From Methyloversatilis sp. (GTDB lineage: Bacteria > Pseudomonadota > Gammaproteobacteria > Burkholderiales > Rhodocyclaceae), in assembly GCA_016791045.1 (NCBI GenBank), contig JAEUNO010000031.1, positions 159,470-223,469 of the forward strand: DNA of 64,000 bases. The letters run 5' to 3'. Shown here piece after piece: positions 16,988 to 27,111 of this stretch. The translations under genes were made by a program, and so were the position numbers. The stretch's first letter is position 1. Each line of letters opens with the position of its first letter. The notes beneath the pieces are model-generated. The model was not told the origin of the DNA. It did not search any database and saw only the letters and a list, made by a program, of their open reading frames with translations.

Positions 16988-19900
16988 TCACAGCAGCACG
17001 CGTTCGATGCCGCCGTTGTTCGCCTGGTCGATATAGCGCTCCGCCCAGTCGGCGCCGAGCAGGTGACGCGCCATCTCGACCACGATGTAGTCGGCCTGCG
17101 TGGCGCTGTCGTTGTCGTAGCGCGACAGGCCCTGCAGGCAGGACGGGCAGGACGTCAGGATCTTCACGTCTCCCTTGAAACCGTCCGCGCGCTGCACATC
17201 GGCACCCTTGCGCATCTCTTCTTCCTTGCGGAAGCGCACCTGGGTGGAAATGTCCGGCCGGCTGACCGCCAGCGTGCCGCTTTCGCCGCAGCAGCGATCG
17301 TTCAGCGTCACCTTCGAACCGTCCGCCGTGCCGATCAGCTGATTGACCACCTTCAGTGGCGCGTGCGTCTTCATCGGCGTGTGGCAGGGGTCGTGATACA
17401 TGTAGCGCACGCCTTCGACGCCCTCGAGCTTGATGCCTTTTTCCATCAGGTATTCGTGGATGTCGAGCAACCGGCAGCCGGGGAAGATCTTGTCGAATTC
17501 GTACTTCTGCAACTGATCCATGCAGGTGCCGCAGGACACGATGACCGTCTTGATGTCGAGATAATTCAGCGTGTTGGCCACTCGGTGGAACAGCACACGA
17601 TTCGATGTGCTGATCTGCTGGCCCTTCTCGGCTTCGCCGCCGGCGGTCTGCGGATAGCCGCAGCACAGATAGCCCGGCGGCAGCACGGTCTGCGCGCCGA
17701 CGTGGTACAGCATGGCCTGCGTGGCCAGTCCGACCTGTGAAAACAGCCGCTCGGAACCGCAGCCCGGGAAGTAGAACACCGCGTCCTGTTCTTCCGACGC
17801 GCGCTTCGGATTGCGGATGACCGGCACGATGGCCGCGTCCTCGATGTCGAGCAGCGCGCGCGAGGTGCGTTTCGGCAGCTTGCCCGGCATCGGCTTGTTG
17901 ATGAAGTGGATCACCTGCGCCTTGATCGGCGGGCGGCCCAGTGTCGGCGGCGGGTTCTTCGTCTGCCGGTCGATCAGGCCGAGCGCCTTGCCCACCGTGT
18001 GGCCGAGCCGCTGCGCCTTGTAGCCGATCCCCATCATCGCCACGCGCAGTGCCTTGATGGTGGCCGGATCGGTCGCGTTCAGGAAGGCCATCGACGCGGC
18101 CGTGCCCGGGTTGAACTTGCGCTTGCCCTGCTTGCGCAAGGCGTTGCGCATGGCGATCGACACGTCACCGAAGTCGATATCGACCGGACAGGGATTGGCG
18201 CACTTGTGGCACACGGTGCAGTGGTCGGCGACGTCGCTGAACTCGTCGAAGTGGCGCAGCGACACGCCGCGCCGCGTCTGTTCCTCGTACAGGAAGGCCT
18301 CGATCAGCAGCGAGGTGGCGAGGATCTTGTTGCGCGGCGAGTACAGCAGGTTGGCGCGCGGCACATGGGTCGAACACACCGGCTTGCACTTGCCGCAGCG
18401 CAGGCAGTCCTTGATCGACGTGGCGATCTGGCCGACGTCGCTCATTTCCATGATCAGCGATTCGGTGCCGAGCAGCGAGAACGACGGCGTGTAGGCGCGC
18501 GACAGGTCACCGCCCGGCAGCAGCTTGCCGGCGTTGAAATGGCCATCCGGATCGACGCGCCGCTTGTAGTCGATGAAGGGTGCCAGTTCGTCGTCGGTCA
18601 GGAATTCGAGCTTGGTGATGCCGATGCCGTGCTCGCCCGAAATGACGCCGCCGAGCGAACGCGCCAGCGCCATGATGCGGGCGACCGCTGCGTTGGCTTC
18701 CTGCAGCATGTCGTAGTTGTCGGAATTCACCGGGATGTTGGTGTGCACATTGCCGTCGCCGGCATGCATGTGCAGCGCGACGAACACCCGGCTGCGCAGG
18801 ATGGCTTTCTGCTCCGCCTCGATGCGTTCGAGGATGGGCCGGTACATCGCACCGTCGAAAATCTCTTCCAGCAGCGGCTTCAGTTCGCGCTTCCACGACA
18901 CGCGCACCGAGTAGTCCTGCAGCCGGTGGAACAGCGTCGGCGACGCCGCCCGGTTGAGCAGCGGTCCGACTTCGACGCCCAGCGAGCGGGCGACTGCCTC
19001 GGCCCGCTCCAGCGGCATGTCGAGGTTGTCGCGCAGCCACTGCCAGCGCCCGCGCACCGCAGCCACCTGCTGCAGCGCCTGCGTGCGGCGGTCGCCGAGC
19101 AGCTGGTCGGCGTCGATGTTGGCGTCACCGGCGTGCAGCGGCAGCTCGCCGCGCAGCAGCGTCACCAGCGCATCGCAGAAGCGCAGCTTGCTGGCGATCG
19201 ACAGTTCGATGTTGATGCGTTCGATGCCGTCGCAGTAGTCACCCATGCGCGGCAGCGGAATCACGACGTCTTCGTTGATCTTGAACGCGTTGGTGTGGCG
19301 CGCGATGGCGGCGGTGCGCGCGCGGTCGAGCCAGAAGGTCTTGCGTGATTCGGCCGAAACCGCGATGAAGCCTTCGGCGCCGCGCTGGTTGCACAGGCGC
19401 ACGACTTCCGACGCGGCGGCCATCACGGTCGTTTCGTCGTCGCCGACGATGTCGCCGATCAGCACCATCTTCGGCCGGCCGTGGCGGCGCGCCTTGGTCG
19501 CATAGCCGACCGCGCGCACATAGCGCTCGTCCAGGTGTTCCAGGCCGGCCAGCAGCACACGCGCGTTGCCGGCCTTGGGCAGGGCGTCGAGGTAGTCCTT
19601 GATTTCGACGATCGCCGGCACCGCCTCGCGCACCTGACCGAAGAACTCCAGACAGACGGTGCGGGTGACCGGCGGCAGCTTGTGCAGGATCCAGCGCGCG
19701 CTGGTGATCAGGCCGTCGCACCCTTCCTTCTGCACGCCGGGCAGGCCGGACAGGAACTTGTCGGTGACGTCCTTGCCCAGCCCTTCCTTGCGAAAGCGCG
19801 CGCCCGGCACTTCGAGCGTTTCGGCCTCGCCGCGCGGCGTTCTGCCGTCCGCCTCGAAGTGCTGGATGGCGAAGCGCACGCGCGCCGCGTCATGGATCTT

Positions 19901-20923
19901 GCCGAGGTTGTGGTCGAGCCGGGTCACTTCAAGCGGAAAACCATCGGCATCGACCATGCGCCAGCTCGCGAGGTTGTCGAGCGCGGTACCCCACAGCACG
20001 GCCTTCTTGCCGCCGGCATTGGTCGCGATGTTGCCGCCGATGCACGAGGCGTCGGCCGATGTCGGATCACAGGCGAATACCAGACCGGCGTGTTCCGCCG
20101 CGTCCATCACGCGTCGCGTGACCACGCCGGCGCCGGTGCGGATGGTGGCGTAGGGCGTTGCCAGGCCGGGCAGCACGGTCGATTCGACCGGTCCGATATC
20201 GATCAGCTTTTCGGTGTTGATGACCGCCGACGTCGCGGTCAGCGGCACGGCGCTGCCGGTGTAGCCCGTGCCGCCGCCGCGCGGGATGATGGTCAGCCCG
20301 AGTTCGATGCAGCCGCGCACCAGCGGCGCGATTTCATCTTCGGTATCCGGGTACAGAACGACCATCGGGTATTCGACCCGCCAGTCGGTGGCGTCGGTCA
20401 CGTGCGACACGCGCGCCAGGCCATCGAAGGCAATGTTCGCTTCGCGTGTGTGGCGGCCGAGCACCTTCACGATGCGCCGGCGCAGCTCGCGCACGGTGGC
20501 AAAATGGGCCGCGAAGGCGTCCACCGCGGTGCGCGCGGCCACCAGCAACTCGCCCACCTTGCGGTCGCGTTCGAGCGCTGCCGCATCGCCGCTGCGCTGG
20601 CGTCGCTGTTCGATTTCGCCCAGTCGATGGTGCATTGCACCGACCAGCGCCGCCTGACGCTTCGGGTTGTCGAGCAGGTCGTCTTCGAGGTAGGGGTTGC
20701 GCTGCACGACCCAGATGTCGCCCAGCACTTCGTACAGCATGCGCGCGGAGCGGCCGGTCAGACGTTCGCCGCGCAGGCTGGCGAGGGTGTCCCACAGGGG
20801 CGCCCCCAGCAGCCGGATGACGATTTCTCGATCGGACAGCGAGGTGTAGTTGTACGGTATTTCGCGCAGTCGGGTAGGTTCGCGCGAAGCTTGCAAATCG
20901 ATGAGCGCGGTAGCGGATTCCAT
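16988..20923 (-). CDS. Giant FAD/Fe-S dehydrogenase (DUF3683, YdiJ-like)
   Basis: 1311 residues from ATG 20923. Order: N-terminal DUF3683-type region (1-150), FAD-binding PCMH domain (about 165-380, [12 protein letters not shown]), FAD-oxidase C-terminal domain ([22 protein letters not shown]), a two-cluster ferredoxin domain ([11 protein letters not shown] near 838; [12 protein letters not shown] near 900) and two CCG domains (PGCGSERLF ... CCGYPQ; HDPCHT ... CCGESG). YdiJ-type enzymes of this build oxidise D-2-hydroxyacids such as D-2-hydroxyglutarate and pass electrons through the Fe-S clusters. It is likely cytoplasmic or membrane-associated. Location near serC-serB is notable because SerA makes D-2-hydroxyglutarate as a side product. 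Exact substrate is inference. Confidence 0.85.
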   Translation of the reverse strand: MESATALIDLQASREPTRLREIPYNYTSLSDREIVIRLLGAPLWDTLASLRGERLTGRSARMLYEVLGDIWVVQRNPYLEDDLLDNPKRQAALVGAMHHRLGEIEQRRQRSGDAAALERDRKVGELLVAARTAVDAFAAHFATVRELRRRIVKVLGRHTREANIAFDGLARVSHVTDATDWRVEYPMVVLYPDTEDEIAPLVRGCIELGLTIIPRGGGTGYTGSAVPLTATSAVINTEKLIDIGPVESTVLPGLATPYATIRTGAGVVTRRVMDAAEHAGLVFACDPTSADASCIGGNIATNAGGKKAVLWGTALDNLASWRMVDADGFPLEVTRLDHNLGKIHDAARVRFAIQHFEADGRTPRGEAETLEVPGARFRKEGLGKDVTDKFLSGLPGVQKEGCDGLITSARWILHKLPPVTRTVCLEFFGQVREAVPAIVEIKDYLDALPKAGNARVLLAGLEHLDERYVRAVGYATKARRHGRPKMVLIGDIVGDDETTVMAAASEVVRLCNQRGAEGFIAVSAESRKTFWLDRARTAAIARHTNAFKINEDVVIPLPRMGDYCDGIERINIELSIASKLRFCDALVTLLRGELPLHAGDANIDADQLLGDRRTQALQQVAAVRGRWQWLRDNLDMPLERAEAVARSLGVEVGPLLNRAASPTLFHRLQDYSVRVSWKRELKPLLEEIFDGAMYRPILERIEAEQKAILRSRVFVALHMHAGDGNVHTNIPVNSDNYDMLQEANAAVARIMALARSLGGVISGEHGIGITKLEFLTDDELAPFIDYKRRVDPDGHFNAGKLLPGGDLSRAYTPSFSLLGTESLIMEMSDVGQIATSIKDCLRCGKCKPVCSTHVPRANLLYSPRNKILATSLLIEAFLYEEQTRRGVSLRHFDEFSDVADHCTVCHKCANPCPVDIDFGDVSIAMRNALRKQGKRKFNPGTAASMAFLNATDPATIKALRVAMMGIGYKAQRLGHTVGKALGLIDRQTKNPPPTLGRPPIKAQVIHFINKPMPGKLPKRTSRALLDIEDAAIVPVIRNPKRASEEQDAVFYFPGCGSERLFSQVGLATQAMLYHVGAQTVLPPGYLCCGYPQTAGGEAEKGQQISTSNRVLFHRVANTLNYLDIKTVIVSCGTCMDQLQKYEFDKIFPGCRLLDIHEYLMEKGIKLEGVEGVRYMYHDPCHTPMKTHAPLKVVNQLIGTADGSKVTLNDRCCGESGTLAVSRPDISTQVRFRKEEEMRKGADVQRADGFKGDVKILTSCPSCLQGLSRYDNDSATQADYIVVEMARHLLGADWAERYIDQANNGGIERVLL

Positions 20924-21087
20924 CAACAAGCCGTGTAGAGGTTCGGGGACGCATTATACGTCCGCTGGTTGTGCACTGCGCCAGACTGGAAACGATATGC
21001 GCCGATAACCGTCCACCGGCAGTATGCATGCCCGTCCGGACCGAACTTTCGCCGGTCTGCCCCCTCACTTCCCGTTCAGGATGTCTC

Positions 21088-22164
21088 TTGGATACCCTCA
21101 CACACGCCCTGTCCGGCGCACTGCTCGGACGCCTGATCGCCCGTCCTTCCGATCCCGCACGGCCGGGGCCGAAGCCGTGGCAGATGGTCGTCGCCGGCGC
21201 AGCCGCCGCGACCTTTCCCGATCTCGATTTCGTGCTCGGCTATGTGTCGGAGCTGACCTATCTGCGCGGCCACCGCGGTGTGACCCACTCCATCGTGCTG
21301 CTGCCCCTGTGGGGGCTGCTGATCGCATGGCTGCTCGCGCGGGTGCCGAAGATGCGCGCGCCGGGCATCGACTGGCGTTCCTTTTACGCCGTGGTGTGCG
21401 CGGGCATCGGCATCCACATCCTCGGCGACCTGATCACGCAGTTCGGCACGATGATTCTTGCTCCCTTCTCCGACCGACGTTTCGGCTGGGGTACTACCTT
21501 CATCATCGATCTGCCGCTGACCGGTCTGCTGATCGCCGGTCTGGCCGCGAGCGCACTGTGGCGGCGCAGCCGCGCACCGGCCGCATTCGGGCTGGTGGCG
21601 GTGTGTGCGTGGGTCGGTGTCGGCGCGGTCGGAAAGTCGGAAGCCATCGATGTCGCGCGGCGCCATGCCGCGGAGCAGGGCATCGCAGCGGTCGCGATCG
21701 ACGCGATTCCCCGTCCGGCATCGCCTTTCAACTGGACCGCGGTGATCGACGACGGCGAGCGCTTCCACATCGCGCACATCAACACGCGTCGTCCGGACAT
21801 CCTCGAAGCCGGACCGGACGACAACCTCATCCGTCGCTTCTCGTCGCATTACCGGCCGGTGGCGATGGCGCAGTGGCAGGTGCGCGAACGTTTCGGAAAT
21901 GGCGGACAGGGCGAACTGCGGGAACAGGTGCGCGCCGTCTGGTCAGCGCCGGACTTTGCCTTCTTCCGCTGGTTCGCGATGTTTCCGGTGCTCGACAGCG
22001 TCGGTGGCGCAGCCAGCGGGGCCTGCATCAGCTTTCGCGACCTGCGCTTCGAAACGCCCGGGCGTGAAAGCCTGCCATTCCGCTACGGACTGTGCGACAA
22101 CGGCGCCGGATGGGCGCTGGTCGAGCGGACGATGGCGGGCTGGCGCGCGTTGAGCGGCCGCTGA
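21088..22164 (+). CDS. YdjM/YfhO-type membrane-bound metal-dependent hydrolase family
   Basis: 358 residues. TTG 21088 is chosen because it follows CAGGA by about 7 nt and gives the conserved MDTLTHALSGALLG N-terminus; the frame stays open upstream without a better site. The sequence DxxTHALSG ... FPDLDF ... RGHRGVTHS ... HILGDLITQFG matches the His/Asp pattern of the YdjM (DUF457) family, embedded in four to five membrane helices. The C-terminal 180 residues are soluble and likely periplasmic. Members are LexA-regulated in E. coli but the reaction is unknown. Confidence 0.8.
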   Translation: MDTLTHALSGALLGRLIARPSDPARPGPKPWQMVVAGAAAATFPDLDFVLGYVSELTYLRGHRGVTHSIVLLPLWGLLIAWLLARVPKMRAPGIDWRSFYAVVCAGIGIHILGDLITQFGTMILAPFSDRRFGWGTTFIIDLPLTGLLIAGLAASALWRRSRAPAAFGLVAVCAWVGVGAVGKSEAIDVARRHAAEQGIAAVAIDAIPRPASPFNWTAVIDDGERFHIAHINTRRPDILEAGPDDNLIRRFSSHYRPVAMAQWQVRERFGNGGQGELREQVRAVWSAPDFAFFRWFAMFPVLDSVGGAASGACISFRDLRFETPGRESLPFRYGLCDNGAGWALVERTMAGWRALSGR

Positions 22165-22166
22165 GC

Positions 22167-22207
22167 AAAAAAAGCCGGGCCGGCGGTCGACAGACCACCG
22201 GCCCGGC
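22167..22207 (-). terminator. Strong rho-independent terminator of the siderophore receptor gene
   Basis: On the minus strand a GC-rich stem (GCCGGGCCGGTGGTC pairing with GACCGCCGGCCCGGC, all paired with one G-U) with a TGTC loop is followed by seven T residues. It starts 20 nt after the receptor stop. On the plus strand the stem has a mismatch and no T run, so it serves the minus-strand gene. Confidence 0.9.
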
Positions 22208-22226
22208 ACTCATCGCCATCGGGCGA

Positions 22227-24446
22227 TCAGTACTTCAGGGTCATCGTCAGCTGGAAGGCACGCTCGGTGCCGGGCACGGCAAAGCCGCCGTTTTCGTACA
22301 GCGCCTCGTAGTAGCGCTTGTTGAAGACGTTGAGCACGTTCAGACGAACGTCGTAGCGCCGCTGTTCGTAAGCCAGCATCAGGTCTGCGCGCACGAAACT
22401 CGGTGCCTGCGCGATGGCGACCGGGGTGGTGCCGCCGGTGCCGTAGGCGAGGCGGTTGCCCTTGGCTTCGAGGCCACCGCCGACACGCCAGGCCGGAGTG
22501 ATGCGGTAGGTGGTCCACAGATTGCCGGTATAGCGCGGTGTATTGCGCGGGCGCAGTCCCACGATGTTCGGATTGTTCGCCGCGAACACCTCGTCGATTT
22601 CCGCCCGCATCAACGCAATGCCGCCGAATACATCCCACTGCGGCGTGATGCGGCCGGCCGCCTCGATCTCGAAACCGTCGGTGTGGCGTTCCTTCGACAG
22701 CACGGCGGTGTTCGCCTGCTCGAGGTCCGTGTTCCGTTCGTTGAACTTGGTGGCGCGGTACAGCGCGGTACGCAGCGACAGCGCACCGTCGAGCAGTTCC
22801 CACTTGGTGCCCAGTTCCACCGTGCGGCTGCGCTCGGCGTCGTAGCGGATGCCGTTGTTCAACTGGTACAGGTCGGCCGTCGGGTTGAACGAGTCGCTCC
22901 ACGCAAAGTAGTAGGTTTCGACATCGCTGGGCTGGAACAGCAGGCCGCTGCGATAGCTCCACTCGCTGTACTTCAGGTTGAAGGCGGTGGTTGCCAGCGT
23001 GGTCGAATTCAGCGAGTGGTAGTCGGCGTCCATCCGGTCATGACGCAGACCGAGCAGCAGCTTCCATTTCGGCATGAATTCGATCTGGTCCTGCGCATAG
23101 ACGCCGATGGAGTCGCCTTCATAACCCGCCGGGTTGAACCGGACGCGGTTGCCGTAGGCGGCCGGCACCGCCACATCCGGGTCGGGGTTGCCGACCGTGG
23201 TGGTGGGTGCCGTGACATTGACCGACGTGTAGGACCAGCGATCCGCCTTTTCGCGCAGCAGTTCGAGTCCGAACAGCGCCTCGTGCTTCATGCCGGCCAG
23301 CGCGAATTTCGTCGTCAGGTCGCTCTGCACCGTGTACGTGTTTTCCTCGCCGCCGCGTGCCTGACGACCGCGCGTGATGACGGTGGCGTCGTTCACCGTG
23401 GCGGTGGTCGTGCCGCCCGGCAGGCGCGGCGCCACGCCCCACAGATCGCGCTTGTAGTCGGCATAGCGGGCAACCGTGCGCAGTTCGGTGTCGGACGAGA
23501 AGCGGTGCGTCCAGATGCCGGTGGTGATGTTGGTGTCGTTCTGCTCGTAATCGGACGACGTGCCGTAGAAGCGGCTGGCCGATACGTCGAGCGGCGAGCG
23601 GGTGACCTGGGAGCGGGTGATGGCGCCCGGACGCGCGATGAACGGTACGCCGTAGTCAGGGGTGTTCTTCGTCGTGTAGTAGAGGTGACCGATCGAGAAC
23701 TCGTTGGCGGTGCCGATACCCCAGCGCAGCGTCGGCGCGATGCCTTCGCGGTCCGATTCGACGCCGTTGCGTGAGCTTTCGGCATCGGTCTTCATCGCGC
23801 TGATGCGAAATGCCATGTTTTCGCCGAGCACCTTGTTCACATCCGCGGTGACGCGGCCGTAGTCGTAGCTGCCGACGGTGGCCGACACTTCGGCGCGGTC
23901 GACCAGACCCGGCTGCTTGCTGACCCGGTTGATGACGCCGCCGGCCTGACCGCGGCCGAACAGCATCGCGGCCGAGCCGCGCAGCACATCGATCTGCTCG
24001 ACGTGGAACACCTCGCGGTTGTACTGGGCGACGTCGCGGATGCCGTCCAGATAGAGGTCGCCGAAGGAATAGAAGCCGCGCAGCATGATGTTGTCGCCGA
24101 TGCGGCCGCCTTCGCCCGAATTGAAGGTGAGGCCGGCGACATGGCGCAGCGCGTTCTTCATCGTGTCGGAGTTGCTGTCCAGCATGAGCTGTTCGGTCAC
24201 GGTGGTGATCGCCTGCGGAATGTCCTTGGACAGCTGATTCGTCCTGGCCGAGCGGACGATGCCCGACTGGTATCCGTTGTTCGGCGAATTCGGGCGCTCG
24301 CGCGTGTCGCTCACCTGAACTTCGGGCAGTACGGGGGTCGTGCCGGCGGGGGCCGTCTGTTGCGCCTGGGCGGCATTGCCGGTCGACAGCGCCATCAGCA
24401 TGGCGGCCGCCAGCGACAGCGGCTGCTGCGGGGGAGTGCGGGTCAT
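22227..24446 (-). CDS. TonB-dependent catecholate-type siderophore receptor
   Basis: 739 residues. A signal peptide ends near AAQAQQ (about residue 29); then comes a plug domain (DIPQAITTVTEQLM, MLRGF, VEQIDVLRGSAAMLFGRGQAGGVINRVSK) and a beta-barrel ending LTMTLKY with terminal aromatic residue. Plug and barrel match the Fiu/BfrB branch of ferric-siderophore receptors in the outer membrane, energised by TonB-ExbB-ExbD (a set is encoded 14 kb away). ATG 24446 was chosen for the signal peptide. The promoter at 24546-24574 carries a Fur box, so it should be induced by iron limitation. No siderophore synthesis genes are here; the ligand is probably a xenosiderophore. Confidence 0.9.
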   Translation of the reverse strand: MTRTPPQQPLSLAAAMLMALSTGNAAQAQQTAPAGTTPVLPEVQVSDTRERPNSPNNGYQSGIVRSARTNQLSKDIPQAITTVTEQLMLDSNSDTMKNALRHVAGLTFNSGEGGRIGDNIMLRGFYSFGDLYLDGIRDVAQYNREVFHVEQIDVLRGSAAMLFGRGQAGGVINRVSKQPGLVDRAEVSATVGSYDYGRVTADVNKVLGENMAFRISAMKTDAESSRNGVESDREGIAPTLRWGIGTANEFSIGHLYYTTKNTPDYGVPFIARPGAITRSQVTRSPLDVSASRFYGTSSDYEQNDTNITTGIWTHRFSSDTELRTVARYADYKRDLWGVAPRLPGGTTTATVNDATVITRGRQARGGEENTYTVQSDLTTKFALAGMKHEALFGLELLREKADRWSYTSVNVTAPTTTVGNPDPDVAVPAAYGNRVRFNPAGYEGDSIGVYAQDQIEFMPKWKLLLGLRHDRMDADYHSLNSTTLATTAFNLKYSEWSYRSGLLFQPSDVETYYFAWSDSFNPTADLYQLNNGIRYDAERSRTVELGTKWELLDGALSLRTALYRATKFNERNTDLEQANTAVLSKERHTDGFEIEAAGRITPQWDVFGGIALMRAEIDEVFAANNPNIVGLRPRNTPRYTGNLWTTYRITPAWRVGGGLEAKGNRLAYGTGGTTPVAIAQAPSFVRADLMLAYEQRRYDVRLNVLNVFNKRYYEALYENGGFAVPGTERAFQLTMTLKY

Positions 24447-24545
24447 CTGAGTCAGTCCTGGAGTGAAGTTGTCGGGACTGGCTTGCAGAGAGGCTGGCTG
24501 GTCCGCGGTCTGTCCGGTGAAAGCACCGGCAGCGACGCGGGGCGG

Positions 24546-24574
24546 ACTATAATCGAGAATGATTCTTGTTAAAA
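24546..24574 (-). promoter_or_regulatory. Fur-controlled promoter of the siderophore receptor (divergent from feoA)
   Basis: On the minus strand TTTTAA (24569-24574) and TATAGT (24546-24551) are spaced 17 bp, and the spacer holds AGAATCATTCT (24556-24566), a Fur-box-like palindrome; 9 of 14 positions fit the 7-1-7 consensus. The same 317-nt divergent region leads to feoA on the plus strand, where TATAAT occurs at 24548-24553, so one Fur site may repress both directions. Nothing else was seen in this intergenic region. Confidence 0.65.
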
Positions 24575-24763
24575 TTAGCGTTGTAACCATCTGATGCGTG
24601 AGCGCAACACTTCCGGCCAGCGTCGGTGGCGCGGCCGCCATCCATTCGGGCCCCCCGTTTGCGCCATTCGCTCGCGGGCGCCCGAAACGCGCCAGAATGG
24701 TGCGCTTCGCCGCACACTGTGCACCCTGCGCCTGTCGTCTGCGCCCGGATCCGGATGCCTTGA

Positions 24764-25030
24764 ATGACCCTGCCTGAGAATGAGATGCGCCTGAGCGATG
24801 CCGAGACCGGCGCGCCCATGGTGGTGACCGGCCTGGACGACAGTACCGGGCTGCCGGATCTGCAGATGCGCCTGCGCGAGCTGGGCTTCATGGAGGGAGA
24901 ACCGGTGTGCGTCCTGCGCCGGGGGCAGCCGGGGGGCGAGCCGCTGGCCGTGCGCATCGGCGCATCGACCTTTGCCCTGCGCCGCATCGAAGCCGCCTGC
25001 GTGCGCGTCGCCGCCGGGCACGTTGCGTGA
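24764..25030 (+). CDS. feoA: FeoA, SH3-like ferrous iron transport protein
   Basis: 88 residues; the core MRLRELGFMEGEPVCVLRRG...PLAVRIGASTFALRRIEA is the FeoA SH3-like fold. FeoA is a small cytoplasmic partner required for FeoB activity. Its TGA overlaps the feoB ATG by one base. The first seven residues precede a second Met (residue 8), which could be the real start. Situated after a region with a Fur box. Confidence 0.88.
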   Translation: MTLPENEMRLSDAETGAPMVVTGLDDSTGLPDLQMRLRELGFMEGEPVCVLRRGQPGGEPLAVRIGASTFALRRIEAACVRVAAGHVA

Positions 25031-26898
25031 TGACGGCACTGCCCATCGACAGCAGCCGCCTCGCACCGCCCATGCTGGCGCTGGTGGGGAATCCGAATTG
25101 CGGCAAGACGGCGCTGTTCAATCTGCTGACCGGCAGTCACCAGAAGGTGGCCAATTACGCCGGCGTCACGGTTGAGCGCAAGGAAGGCTGGCTGCGCACG
25201 CCGGCCGGCAGACGCCTGGCGGTGCTCGACCTGCCGGGCACCTACAGCCTGGCACCGAATTCACCCGACGAACAGGTGACCTGCGATGTGCTCGCCGGCC
25301 GGCTGCCGGGTGAGCGTCGCCCCGATCTGGTGCTGGCGGTGGTCGATGCGACCCAGCTGGCGCGCCAGCTGCGGCTTGTGCTGGGCCTGCAACGGCTCGG
25401 TCTGCCGCTGGTCGTCGTGCTCAACATGACCGACCTTGCACGGGCGCGCGGTGTCGATATCGATGTCGAGGCGCTGTCGCGCGCACTCGGCGTCCCGGTC
25501 GTATCGACCGTCGCGGTGCGCGGCGGCGGCGCCGATGCGCTGTTCAGCTTGCTCGATGCGGCGCTGCCTTCGGCGCCGCCCGCAGCCTCCGCCGGCAGCG
25601 TGACCGATGACTACCGGCAGGTGAAGGACATCCTGACGACGCTGGGCCTCGATCGCGTGCCGGCACATGCCTTCACCGATCGCGCCGACCGTGTGCTGCT
25701 GCATCCACTGGTCGGTCCGCTGCTGCTGTTCGCGCTGCTGTTCCTGATCTTCCAGGCGGTGTTTGCGTGGGCCGAAGCGCCGATGGGCTGGATCGAATCG
25801 GCCACGGCACTGCTCGGCGATGCCGTCGGCCGTGTGCTGCCGGACGGCCTGCTGCGCAGCCTGCTGGCAGACGGACTGATTGCCGGACTGGGCGGGGTGC
25901 TGGTGTTCCTGCCGCAGATCGTCATCCTGTTCTTCTTCATTCTGGTGCTGGAGGAGTCCGGCTACCTGCCGCGCGCCGCCTTCCTGCTCGATCGGCTGAT
26001 GGGCGGTGTCGGGTTGTCCGGGCGTGCCTTCATTCCGCTGCTGTCGAGCTTTGCCTGCGCCATTCCCGGCATCATGGCCACGCGCACCATCCAGAATCCG
26101 CGCGACCGCTGGGTGACCATCATGATTGCGCCGCTGATGACCTGTTCGGCGCGGCTGCCGGTGTATGCGCTGCTGATCGGCGCCTTCATTCCGGCGCGCC
26201 GCGTGGCCGGCGGACTCGAACTGCAGGGGCTGGTGCTGTTCGCGCTCTATCTCGCGGGCATCGTGTCGGCCGTGTGGGTGGCCTGGCTGCTCAAGCGGCT
26301 CGGCTCGAAAGACCGGCAGCACACGCTGCTGATGGAACTGCCGGATTACCACTGGCCGTCGCTGCGCAACCTGGCGATCGGACTGTGGCAGCGCGTGCTC
26401 ATATTCCTGCAGCGGGTCGGCGGCATCATTCTCGCGCTCACCGTGCTGCTGTGGTTTCTGGCCAGCTTTCCGGGCGCGCCGGCTGACTTCGCAGGCGCAC
26501 CGATCGAATACAGCTTCGCCGGCCGGCTCGGTCATTTCCTGCTGCCGCTGTTCGAGCCGATCGGTTTCAACTGGCAGATCGCGGTGGCACTGGTGCCCGG
26601 CATGGCGGCGCGTGAAGTCGCCGTCAGTGCGCTCGGTACCGTCTATGCGCTGTCTGCCACGGCCGACGATACCGCGCAGGCCCTGGCGCCGTTGATCGTC
26701 GCCGGCTGGAGCCTGCCGACCGCGCTGTCGCTGCTCGCCTGGTATGTGTTCGCACCGCAGTGCCTGTCGACGCTTGCCACGGTAAGGCGCGAAACCGGCG
26801 GCTGGAGTGCGCCGCTCCTGATGGCGGGCTATCTGTTCGCGCTGGCGTATGCGGCCTCGTTCGTCACCTACCGCATCGCGCTGGCCTGCTGCCCATGA
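25030..26898 (+). CDS. feoB: FeoB ferrous iron transporter (short form)
   Basis: 622 residues, with an N-terminal GTPase domain: G1 GNPNCGKT (20-27), G3 DLPGTYS, G4 NMTD. A helical GDI-like segment follows, then the membrane part with two Gate motifs and FeoB_C. Imports Fe2+ across the inner membrane. It is about 150 residues shorter than E. coli FeoB, the shortening lying in the linker and C-terminal end. ATG 25030 overlaps feoA and the stop overlaps the next small gene (ATGA), so the three form one translational unit. Confidence 0.92.
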   Translation: MTALPIDSSRLAPPMLALVGNPNCGKTALFNLLTGSHQKVANYAGVTVERKEGWLRTPAGRRLAVLDLPGTYSLAPNSPDEQVTCDVLAGRLPGERRPDLVLAVVDATQLARQLRLVLGLQRLGLPLVVVLNMTDLARARGVDIDVEALSRALGVPVVSTVAVRGGGADALFSLLDAALPSAPPAASAGSVTDDYRQVKDILTTLGLDRVPAHAFTDRADRVLLHPLVGPLLLFALLFLIFQAVFAWAEAPMGWIESATALLGDAVGRVLPDGLLRSLLADGLIAGLGGVLVFLPQIVILFFFILVLEESGYLPRAAFLLDRLMGGVGLSGRAFIPLLSSFACAIPGIMATRTIQNPRDRWVTIMIAPLMTCSARLPVYALLIGAFIPARRVAGGLELQGLVLFALYLAGIVSAVWVAWLLKRLGSKDRQHTLLMELPDYHWPSLRNLAIGLWQRVLIFLQRVGGIILALTVLLWFLASFPGAPADFAGAPIEYSFAGRLGHFLLPLFEPIGFNWQIAVALVPGMAAREVAVSALGTVYALSATADDTAQALAPLIVAGWSLPTALSLLAWYVFAPQCLSTLATVRRETGGWSAPLLMAGYLFALAYAASFVTYRIALACCP

Positions 26899-27104
26899 TC
26901 CTTTCCGTGACTGATCTGCTGGCGCTGGTGATCGTCGGCCTGGCCGCGTGGAAGGTGATGTGCGTCGCCCGGGCGCGGCTGAGTCCGCCTGGCGAGTCGA
27001 TGAGCAATCCGGGAAGCAAGCCGGATGCAGACGCGGGCAGCGATGGAGGCGATGACGGCTGCCATGGCTGCCGCCAGTGCCCCGGGCGTGCGTCACGCCG
27101 CTGA
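26895..27104 (+). CDS. FeoB-associated Cys-rich membrane protein
   Basis: 69 residues: one N-terminal membrane helix (3-25), a Ser/Asp/Gly-rich linker, and a C-terminal C-H-G-C-R-Q-C motif. This matches the FeoB-associated Cys-rich family that replaces FeoC in many bacteria. The role is unproven: metal handling at the cytoplasmic mouth of FeoB or stabilisation of the complex. Its start overlaps the feoB stop by four bases. Convergent with hmuV, 7 nt away. Confidence 0.78.
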   Translation: MILSVTDLLALVIVGLAAWKVMCVARARLSPPGESMSNPGSKPDADAGSDGGDDGCHGCRQCPGRASRR

Positions 27105-27111
27105 GTGCGCC

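Noticed and set aside
17906-19348. Plus-strand frame opposite the FAD/Fe-S dehydrogenase
   Set aside because: Antisense shadow; the minus strand carries complete cofactor motifs.
22167-22207. Terminator for the YdjM-like plus-strand gene
   Set aside because: On the plus strand the stem has a mismatch and no T run follows; it fits the minus-strand receptor gene.
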